From Candidatus Cryptobacteroides intestinavium (GTDB lineage: Bacteria > Bacteroidota > Bacteroidia > Bacteroidales > UBA932), in contig JADIMI010000062.1 in NCBI GenBank assembly GCA_017694845.1, positions 1 to 37,960 of the forward strand: a stretch of DNA of 37,960 nt. The letters run 5' to 3'. A program made the position numbers and the translations under genes. The notes beneath the pieces were generated by a model, which ran no database searches, had not been told where the DNA came from, and was given only the letters and a program-made list of their open reading frames with translations. The stretch's first letter is position 1; each line of letters starts with the position of its first letter. Positions 27,301 through 35,700 of the stretch are shown here, piece by piece.

Positions 27301-28362
27301 GCTTCTTATAGAACTGGTCTTGAAGGTCTCGCGGACATTGGCAAGTTTTTCTATACTCATGTTAGGACGTCTCTCCACTATCCTGCACACTCCCCCTCCG
27401 AACATACTCAGCCAGAGCTGGCCGTCCTTTGTCTGGAGAATGGAACTTACATCATTGTACGGGAGATTGGATTCCCCTTTCCCCGGGATGAAGTTGATGA
27501 ACGACCTGCCGCTCCCGTCTGCCATGAGGCTCAATCCGCTTCTGCTGCATATCCACAGTCTGTCTTCGGAATCCTGGTAAATGAAATAGATTATGTCGTC
27601 AAGAAGGGAATTCCGGTCTTTATCGGAATGCGTGATCCTGTCATATTCCATTCCGATTTTCGAATCAGGAGTCTTGAGCCTCAAAAGTCCCTTGTCCCAG
27701 GTGCCGACCCAGATCGTACCGGATCTGTCCTGATAGACAATATTAGAATAATACAGAACGGGATCGAAATATTTATAGAAACGGTCGGTATGCCGGTCAT
27801 ATTTGAAAAGCCCGTTCTCCCATGCCGTCACCCAGATATTGCCGTCATTGTCTTCCATTATGAACGTGGCTCCGCTGATGCGCACTCCGGAAATGTCTTT
27901 CCTTATGAAATTGTCTTCATTCTGTTTTTTCCTGTACACACCGTTCCTGGCCGCCACCCATATGTCCCCATTGTCCGCACAGATCACATATGACGCATTC
28001 ACAGGCTCGATTCGGGTACTGTCCATGAACTCGATATCTCCTGTTTTCTTGTCGAGCATAAAGACTCCGACTTCAGCCGCTATCCACAGATTCTTGTTCT
28101 TGTCCTCGGCGACGACATTCAGATATGAATTGAACACTGTACCGGCATCTTCATTTATTCCGAAATTCACACTGCCGATCCCGTCATATCTTATAAGTCC
28201 ATTGTATGTGGGAATCCATATGTATCCATCGGAATCCTGAGAAAGTATCCTCACTTCATTTGTCGGAATGACATTCGACGAGACCGGAACAAAATTGAAT
28301 TCGTACGCGTATGACAGGGAACAGACAAAAAACAGTATGGGAATAAAAAGAAGACGTTGCAT
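24292..28362 (-). CDS. Hybrid two-component system sensor kinase/AraC-type regulator (HTCS)
   Basis: This single-protein glycan sensor and transcription activator has 1356 residues from the ATG at 28362. An ATG at 28386 gives a longer, less signal-like start. After a signal peptide ([19 protein letters not shown]) there are about 14 periplasmic beta-propeller repeats of the type [16 protein letters not shown] (to about 680), enough for two seven-bladed propellers. A Y_Y_Y domain (about 690-780) and one membrane helix (about 787-809) follow. The kinase has its phospho-histidine in THELMTPL (His844), an N-box ([15 protein letters not shown]) and G-box (GTGIGLSLV). A receiver domain carries the aspartate in [12 protein letters not shown] (Asp1150), and the end is an AraC-type DNA-binding domain ([27 protein letters not shown]). 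All domains look intact. It is the probable binder of the PUL operators. It follows GH20 C with almost no gap. Confidence 0.95.
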   Translation of the reverse strand: [1356 protein letters not shown]

Positions 28363-28387
28363 ATCAAATTTGCCTATATTCAACATA

Positions 28388-30466
28388 TTAAGACAAATTT
28401 AGCAGTTTTTTCAAATCTGCTAACAGTCCCAGTTCATAAATATACATCCAGTCTGTATCTGCAGTCATCAGCGAGAGTTTAGACATATGCCTCATCGGAA
28501 GGATATAGCCGTCCGGCTGGGGAAGCGACCTTGTTCTCGAGTAGACCTCCTCCATGCGGGCACGAATCTCATCAAACCTCTTCATTTCTTTTTCAAGCAT
28601 ACTCCGGCTTTCGTCCGTTCTTGAAATATCATATTTCTCGATTGCAAGCAGAAGCGAGGCGGTATATCCGGCAAGTTCATTTATGCAGGAAAACGCCTCC
28701 AGAGAATAATCGTTCCGGGAAGCACGGCTTCTGTAGACTTCCAGAAGGTTCCCGAGGAGAGATGACAGGCATACGTTCGTCCTCGCCATATCCAGACGCT
28801 CTGAATATTTCGCGCTCCACTCACCTGGAATATCGGTCGGCATCGATATTATCCTGTACCTGCCCTTCGTTTTCCACATAGGTCCACGCACGCCCTCATC
28901 TACAAGACCTTCCTGCCATAATGGCATCAACGATTCGAGAGGAAGTCTGAAGTCAGGGAGGCCTGCTGTGCCGTTGCCGAATTCACGTATTCTGTACCTG
29001 CGGGACAGTTCGCATGTACTCATATCCTCTGTATGGTTCCATCCATATTGGGCATGTGCGATGAATCCTTTCTTGAATGTATCGAACAGAGGCGACGCAT
29101 CATCCCAGGCTGTGCACAGGATCCCTTCCAATTCAGCTTCCCTGGATACATAATGAAACGACTTGATATACCCTGCCTGCCCATCGTTGAGCGGCAGCAT
29201 TGCAAATGCTGTCTGGGCTGCGTTCGCCCCCATAACTTTCAGACCTTGTTCATTGTACCATTTCAGAGCTGTCCTGGTCCCTTTTCCCATGGCATCCTCA
29301 TATCGCCACCTCATATATATAACATCTTCCGGAAAGGATTTCAACCTGCCATTGAGATTCTCTACCCGTGCATTCCATATGGAATCCTGCTTTTCAGGAT
29401 CTTCCATATCAAGAATCGTCTCATACAGGCCCACGCCTTTGAAGAGCATGTCATCCCATAATACAGGAATCCTTCCCTTGGACTTTACATATTCGCTCAC
29501 TCTCCCAAGCCAATGCAGATAAAGTCCCAGAGCGTCTTTCCCGGAAGCCTTGCATCTTGGACAGAGTCCTACTTCAGAGACCTCGTCTCCTCCAACATGC
29601 AGATATTTACCGCCCGGAGTAGCTTCTATGGCATCATCATAAAGACTGAACTGCAAATCATAGTATTCATCATTCAACGGACAGAACGCCCAGTCGGATC
29701 CGGGAATCTCGCGGAGATGACTGTATCTGTCGTGCTTAAGAATGAAGTCTGCGTGACCGAGTCCCTGGACAAGAGGGGAAACATCCATATTCCTGCGGGA
29801 GGCATATTCCGTCCAATTCCTCCACTGTTCGATGGTGAACGCACCAGGTATCGCAATGTCCGGGTGCTCCCTGTATTCTATCTTGTCTTCAAATTCCACG
29901 ATGATGCCGTTGATCTTGTACATTGCAAGAAAGTCGACTATATCAAACAGATACTGATAAGGCACACTGTGACTCTTGAGGTCAAGGTGCACTGCCCTGT
30001 ACTTGCTGTCCGGTCTGTCCTTTATTTCCATCGCCGGGATCGGAATCGAAAGTTCAGAAGCGTTCTGGAGAATCTGCAGCAATGTCGTCGTCCCGTAATC
30101 CAGACCTTTCTGTGAGGAAGCCCTTATTTCCACCTTCCCGTCTCCGATTCTGAGTACATATGCCTCGTCATCTTCCACAGAGCCGTCCACAACAAGCTGA
30201 ACCGTGCCCTTGCCCGGCCTGCGGAATACTTTCGAAAGGTATTTCTCAGCCACTGCAGGGACCCTGGCATCTCCTGTCAGGACAAAGCCTTTTATTCCCT
30301 GCGGTGAAACACCTTCCCCTCCGCCAAGCGGGACAATGGAATGTGGTTCAGGAATGAGCGAACCTGTCAGGAGGGAGACAGGATCCGATGCCAAAGCGGG
30401 AATCGAAGAAAAGACAATCGTCACAGAAATGACAAGGCTGACAATTAACGGGTGGTTCTTATTCAT
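28388..30466 (-). CDS. GH20-family hexosaminidase-like enzyme with long C-terminal domain (C)
   Basis: This 692-residue protein (start at 30466; an ATG at 30490 is also possible) has a type I signal peptide ending near PALA. A GH20b-like N-terminal domain (about 30-150, PEPHSIVPL...GLDYGTTTLLQIL) leads into a barrel. There the usual HxHLTDxxGWR motif is replaced by NGIIVEFEDKIEYREHP, but the catalytic pair is kept in HVGGDEVSEV (Asp294, Glu295). The region beyond about 450 is mostly helical and not found in GH20 A or B. It therefore belongs to a different GH20 branch, and the -1 and +1 subsites probably accept a different sugar or linkage. It has its own operator and -7 box and is immediately followed by the regulator gene, so the two are probably cotranscribed. 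Confidence 0.82.
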   Translation of the reverse strand: MNKNHPLIVSLVISVTIVFSSIPALASDPVSLLTGSLIPEPHSIVPLGGGEGVSPQGIKGFVLTGDARVPAVAEKYLSKVFRRPGKGTVQLVVDGSVEDDEAYVLRIGDGKVEIRASSQKGLDYGTTTLLQILQNASELSIPIPAMEIKDRPDSKYRAVHLDLKSHSVPYQYLFDIVDFLAMYKINGIIVEFEDKIEYREHPDIAIPGAFTIEQWRNWTEYASRRNMDVSPLVQGLGHADFILKHDRYSHLREIPGSDWAFCPLNDEYYDLQFSLYDDAIEATPGGKYLHVGGDEVSEVGLCPRCKASGKDALGLYLHWLGRVSEYVKSKGRIPVLWDDMLFKGVGLYETILDMEDPEKQDSIWNARVENLNGRLKSFPEDVIYMRWRYEDAMGKGTRTALKWYNEQGLKVMGANAAQTAFAMLPLNDGQAGYIKSFHYVSREAELEGILCTAWDDASPLFDTFKKGFIAHAQYGWNHTEDMSTCELSRRYRIREFGNGTAGLPDFRLPLESLMPLWQEGLVDEGVRGPMWKTKGRYRIISMPTDIPGEWSAKYSERLDMARTNVCLSSLLGNLLEVYRSRASRNDYSLEAFSCINELAGYTASLLLAIEKYDISRTDESRSMLEKEMKRFDEIRARMEEVYSRTRSLPQPDGYILPMRHMSKLSLMTADTDWMYIYELGLLADLKKLLNLS

Positions 30467-30504
30467 TGTTCTACTTATTTTGTTGCACAATTATATTGCA
30501 GGGA

Positions 30505-30551
30505 CGAAAATAGGTTCCAGATGCTTCCTAAAGGTTAAAAATTTACCTGAA
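30505..30551 (-). promoter_or_regulatory. PUL operator copy 3 and promoter of the GH20 C-regulator operon
   Basis: On the minus strand TTCAGGTAAATTTTTAACCT (30551-30532) differs from copies 1 and 2 at positions 4 and 15 only. The -7-like box TATTTTCG (30512-30505) starts exactly 39 bp after the first operator base, as in the other two. The core AGGT...ACCT is an imperfect palindrome. Because it precedes GH20 C and the regulator gene, activation here would raise regulator levels as well. It lies in the divergent region and might also influence the forward promoter at 30576. Confidence 0.7.
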
Positions 30552-30575
30552 AATGTCTTTACGGAAGACTTCTTA

Positions 30576-30606
30576 TTGACTTGTCATACCAGAACTTATA
30601 AATTTG
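30576..30606 (+). promoter_or_regulatory. Promoter of the GH88-EEP / sialidase-esterase operon
   Basis: TTG (30576-30578), a 20-base spacer and TAAATTTG (30599-30606) match the Bacteroidota housekeeping promoter exactly. The start codon is 22 bp past the -7 box. A weak operator-like TTACGGAAGACTTC begins 40 bp upstream of the -7 box (30559), with 9 of 14 matches, so regulation by the same factor is possible but not clear. Confidence 0.7.
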
Positions 30607-30628
30607 ATACAAAAAACATTTACCATCT

Positions 30629-32770
30629 ATGGCCAGACTTTTTTGTTTGATTTTGACCGTAATAATGCACACCACAATAATAGCCGCAGATTATGACCGG
30701 CTTACCGATTCCGTATTCAGCAGGGCGCAGATACAGTATTCCGCCTTGGTCAGATCTCTTCCGGACGACAACTGCTATCCTCTCTCTGCCTCCCCTGACG
30801 GAAAATTGAAATACAGCAGTCTGGACGGATGGACAGAAGGATTCTTCCCCGGCAGCCTGTGGCTGATATATGAGTACACGGGAAATCCTGTATGGCGCGA
30901 GGAAGCTGAAGCCAGGATGTCGGCTATGGAGGAAATGAAGGACATTACTTCACACCACGATGTCGGTTTCCTCATAGGCTGCAGTTTCGGAAATGCGGAA
31001 AGGCTGTTCCCTTCTGAGAAATACAGACAGGTCATCGTAGATGCCGCAAACTCCCTCATCTCAAGGTTCGACCCTGCCGTCGGCTGCATACGTTCCTGGG
31101 ACAGACGCACATCATGGGATGGCAACACCTGGGAATATCCTGTCATCATCGACAATATGATGAACCTTGAACTTCTGTACACCGCCTCTAGAATAACCGG
31201 AGACGGCAGATATGCAGCAATCGCCGACAGTCATGCCGAAAAGACCGCGAAAGAACACTTCAGAAAAGACTTCAGCACGTGGCACGTCGTGGATTACGAC
31301 CCGGAGACGGGGAAACCTGCACACAAGCAGACAAGCCAGGGTTACAAAGACTGGTCTACCTGGTCACGCGGACAGGCATGGGCCATATACGGATTCACTA
31401 TGACATACAGAGAGACCGGCAGGGAACTTTTTCTCCGTACAGCGATGAAGGCGGCTGATTTCTGGATAAACCACAAAAATCTTCCAGAAGATCTGATACC
31501 ATATTGGGATTTCGATGCCGCGTCGGGTCCCAGAGATGCTGCCGCAGCTGCAGTCACAGCTTCAGCTCTGCTTGAACTTTGCGAATATGCGCCATCAGCC
31601 GGGAAAAGGCAGGAATACAGGGATTTCGCAGTCAGAACGCTGAGATCTCTCGCCTCGGAAGAATATCTCGCCGCACCTGGAGGGAACAACGGATTCCTGC
31701 TCCGGCACTGCACCGGGAGCGTCCCGCACAGAAGTGAAGTGGACGCGCCTCTGATATATGCAGACTATTATTTTCTGGAAGCTCTGCACAGATACAGAAA
31801 TTCGTTTTTCGGAGGGCGGCGACCTGAAGGAATCAAGTTGCTGCAGATGAATATCCTGCAGGAAGGGACGGTAATTGAAGGAGGTTTCGGAGCCATTGTG
31901 GATGAAATAATCAGGTCTGATGCCGACATCGTGTTTCTCGAAGAAATAAGAAACTACAACGGTATACAATTCGTACCGCGGCTTATTGCCGCTCTGGCTG
32001 CAAAGGGAGCGGAATATTTTGCCGGAGACAGTTCTACAGACACTGCCGTATTGTCAAAATATCCGTTGGAAAAATCTTCGGACGAAGGTCCCGAAAGGTT
32101 CTATACAGAGATATGCGGAACAAAGATAGCCGCATACGCACTTCATCTGGACTACCGCAACTATGCCTGCTTCCTGCCGCGAGGCTACGACGGCAATACA
32201 TGGAAAAAGATCGGACATCCAGTGACAGATTCTGAGAGTGTTCTGGCAATGAACAGAAAATCTGGCCGTCCTGCAGGTATAGCAGCAGTTATCGAAGCTT
32301 CTTCCAGGGACTGTGACAACGGATATGCTGTAGTGATAGCCGGGGACTTCAATGAGCCGTCGCATCTTGACTGGGGAGAAAACACCGCTGATCTTTACGA
32401 TCATAACGGAGCCGTCATCCAGTGGGATTGCTCGACTCTTCTCGAGAAGGCAGGATTCAGGGATGTATACAGAGCCGTATGGCCGGATCCTTTGGAAAAT
32501 CCTGGTTTCACCTATCCTTCAAACAATCCGGCGCTGGCACCTGAACGTCTGACATGGGCCCCCGAAGCAGATGAACGCGACAGGATCGATTTCATCTACA
32601 TTCTCGGAAACTGTCTCATACCGTCCAGTGCCGAAATCTACGGACCATCCTCCTCCATCGTCAGATGCTCGGCAGTTGAAGAATCCGGAAACGATATATT
32701 CATCACGCCCGCCGGGACATGGCCTTCGGACCACAAGGGCGTATTCGCCAATATAGTTGTAAGCAAATAA
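30629..32770 (+). CDS. GH88 unsaturated glucuronyl hydrolase fused to an endonuclease/exonuclease/phosphatase domain
   Basis: This 713-residue two-domain secreted protein has a signal peptide ending near IIAA. Residues about 25-395 form a GH88 (alpha/alpha)6 barrel: DGWTEGFFPGSLW, HHDVGF with Asp111, IIDNMMNLELLY with Asp175, WSRGQAWAIYG and the terminal APLIYADYYFLEAL. Asp111 and Asp175 correspond to the essential acids of Bacillus unsaturated glucuronyl hydrolase. A short GG linker leads to a complete EEP domain (about 403-713): MNIL (Asn408), FLEEI (Glu438/439), GDFNE (Asp573, Asn575), RIDFIY (Asp654) and SDH (Asp701, His702), the metal-dependent phosphodiesterase/phosphatase set. GH88 hydrates unsaturated uronates made by lyases, yet no lyase gene is present here. 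The EEP substrate is unknown; a glycan phosphate or phosphodiester or nucleic acid are options. It is the first gene of a two-gene operon, 22 bp before the sialidase. Confidence 0.85.
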   Translation: MARLFCLILTVIMHTTIIAADYDRLTDSVFSRAQIQYSALVRSLPDDNCYPLSASPDGKLKYSSLDGWTEGFFPGSLWLIYEYTGNPVWREEAEARMSAMEEMKDITSHHDVGFLIGCSFGNAERLFPSEKYRQVIVDAANSLISRFDPAVGCIRSWDRRTSWDGNTWEYPVIIDNMMNLELLYTASRITGDGRYAAIADSHAEKTAKEHFRKDFSTWHVVDYDPETGKPAHKQTSQGYKDWSTWSRGQAWAIYGFTMTYRETGRELFLRTAMKAADFWINHKNLPEDLIPYWDFDAASGPRDAAAAAVTASALLELCEYAPSAGKRQEYRDFAVRTLRSLASEEYLAAPGGNNGFLLRHCTGSVPHRSEVDAPLIYADYYFLEALHRYRNSFFGGRRPEGIKLLQMNILQEGTVIEGGFGAIVDEIIRSDADIVFLEEIRNYNGIQFVPRLIAALAAKGAEYFAGDSSTDTAVLSKYPLEKSSDEGPERFYTEICGTKIAAYALHLDYRNYACFLPRGYDGNTWKKIGHPVTDSESVLAMNRKSGRPAGIAAVIEASSRDCDNGYAVVIAGDFNEPSHLDWGENTADLYDHNGAVIQWDCSTLLEKAGFRDVYRAVWPDPLENPGFTYPSNNPALAPERLTWAPEADERDRIDFIYILGNCLIPSSAEIYGPSSSIVRCSAVEESGNDIFITPAGTWPSDHKGVFANIVVSK

Positions 32771-32792
32771 GATTCAAAACTTTCAATTTATC

Positions 32793-35700
32793 ATGAAAAT
32801 CAATGCATGTGCGGCATTGGCAGCCATCCTGTTCCTGTCATTGTCCAGAATATCGGCAGCACACGTCCAGGACACAGTCACAGTCCACAATACCATCCTT
32901 CCTGTCATAACAGACAGAGAGCATAATGTAATAGCGGAGTTCTGCATACACAATGATTCAGACAGCTTGCTTGTTCTGGACAATGTAAATGTCAGAGTGT
33001 CCGGGCCTGCTTCCAGTTCATTGGACAGGATAAGTCTTATGTATTCCGGGACAATGTCCGTACTCTATTCGGAAACGAGTTCCTATGTTCTGCGCGACGC
33101 TTTCAGACATATAGGGGCTGGACAGCAGATATTCTGTCATCCGGCCTATGTGATGGAACAATCCAGTTCAGGAATCCGCAGCAAGTCATCGGAAGGCACA
33201 GGCATCGCCCTTGCCTCAGGAAAGAAACTGATAAAAGGGGAAAACTGGTTCTATGTCAGCGGGAGCATCGATTCCCGAAGAATCAAGAATATGGCTGACA
33301 CGTTCACTCTCGAGATTACGGGAATCAGTCTGAACGGCAATCCTGCAGTCATCCTCAATGAAGGCAGCACTGAACACAGGCCTGCGACTGGTGTGCGCCA
33401 ATATATGGACGACGGGGTCTTTGTCTACAGAATACCGGGACTGGCCACTGCAAACGACGGCTCTCTCATAGCGGTATATGACGTGAGACACACATCCGGG
33501 ATGGACCTTCAGGACAATATAGACGTCGGTATGAGCCGCAGCCTGGACAAGGGAGTTTCGTGGGAGAAAATGAAGATAATAATGGATATGGGAGAATGGG
33601 GAGGGCTTCCCCAGGCCCAGAACGGCATAGGCGATCCTTGCGTTGTCGTTGACAGCGGAACGGGAGAAATATTCGTAGTCGCCGTATGGACATACGGACT
33701 TGGCAACAATCACGCCTGGGGCCAGGTCGGACAGGGATTCTCTCCGGAGGAGACTGCCCAGATGATGATCGTCAGCAGCAAGGATAACGGAAAGACCTGG
33801 TCTGCCCCGAGGAATATCACGTCACAGGTAAAGCAGAAAGACTGGTGCTTCACCCTGCAGGGACCTGGCCGCGGAATATCAATGAAAGACGGCACGCTTG
33901 TGGTTCCGATCCAGTATCAGGATGCCAGCCGCATCCCCCACTCCGGCATTATGTTCAGCAAAGACCACGGAAAGACCTGGAAGGCATATCCGGGAGCCTG
34001 TCCGAGAACCACTGAAGCCCAGGTGGCTGAAATACGTCCCGGGGTGCTTATGCTCAATATGAGGAACGACCGCAAGACAGGACGTGTTGTCTACACTACG
34101 TCCGACCTCGGAAAGACATGGACAGAACACCCCGGCTCCGAAATTCTCAGGGAACCTGTATGTATGGGCAGCCTTCTCCACGTGGACGCGGGGAGCAACG
34201 TCCTGGGACGCGACATACTTTTCTTCTCGAATCCTGACACGAAATCAGGAAGGAACCACATAACCGTCAAGGCAAGTCTTGACGGAGGAATGACTTGGCC
34301 GGAGGAATTCCAGATACTGCTCGACGAAGAGGAAGGCTGGGGATACTCCTGCATGACTCAGATTGATGAAAACACAATAGGAATTCTGTATGAAGGAAGC
34401 ACATCCCACCTTGTATTCTCGAGTGTCAGGATAAAGGATATAGTCAAAATTCCGTCATTGAGCATGGGCTGCGCCTACTCTGACGGGATGGTTCTTCCCA
34501 TGAATACCGAATTGCATATTACAGGTACCGCCTGCCCGGGGGCGGAGGTACGTGCAAGGATAGCGGGACAGGATGTCTCTACCGTCGCTGACAGTTCAGG
34601 CATATGGGACCTGACTCTTGAGCCACTCGATGCCGGGACTGGGTATGAAATGACAGTCGCTTCCGGAAATGAAGAACTTGTATTCAAGGATGTAGCAGCC
34701 GGTGAAGTCTGGATATGCTCCGGCCAGTCCAATATGGAATTTCCTCTGAGAGGCAGCTATGAAGCCAGGAAATACATAGAAAAGTCACTTGATCCTGACC
34801 TCCGTTTCTATTCAATGAAAAGTACACTGACCACATATGGAGTGGAATGGTCCGGACAGGATGCATCCAGAGTGAACAATATGGAATATTTCTCACCGGC
34901 ACATTGGGAGAATTCTGCTCCGGGCACGGCTTCCGGGGTGTCCGCCGTAGCCTATTATTTCGGGAAAATGCTGAGAGACAGTCTGAATGTTCCTGTAGGC
35001 CTTATTATGAACGCCGTCGGAGGAACCACTACCGAATCGTGGGTTGACCGGGAAGCGCTCGCGGAAAAGTATCCTGCGATTCTCTGTGACTGGTATCATA
35101 ATGGTCTTGTGATGGAATGGGCAAGAGAACGTGCCGCATTGAATATGGCTAAATGCAGTACAGGCAACAGGCGCCATCCGTTTACTCCAGGATATCTGTT
35201 CGACGCAGGGATCAAACCACTCGGACACTTTCCTGTGACCGGAGCTGTCTGGTATCAGGGCGAGTCGAACGCGAATAACGTGGAATCGCACGAGAGACTT
35301 TTCAGACTTCTCGTGGAAAGCTGGAGGAAATACTGGGACAACGACTCGATGCCTTTCTATTTCGTGCAGCTGTCAAGCATTGACAGACCTGAATGGCCTC
35401 TTTTCCGAGACAGCCAGCGCAGACTTATGAATGAAATTCCCCATACCGGAATGGCTGTGTCTTCCGACAAGGGCAACCGTTCCGATGTCCACCCCATATA
35501 CAAAAAGGAAATAGGAGAACGTCTCGCATTATGGAGACTGCACGATTCCTGGAACAAGGACATAGTGCCTTCAGGTCCATTGTTCAGGGAGGCTGTCAGG
35601 ACAGAACAGGGCGTTGTGGTGTCCTTCGACTATGCAGACAGTCTCAAGACAAGTGACGGCAATGCGCCTGAATGTTTTGAACTGGCCGGCAAAGACAGGA

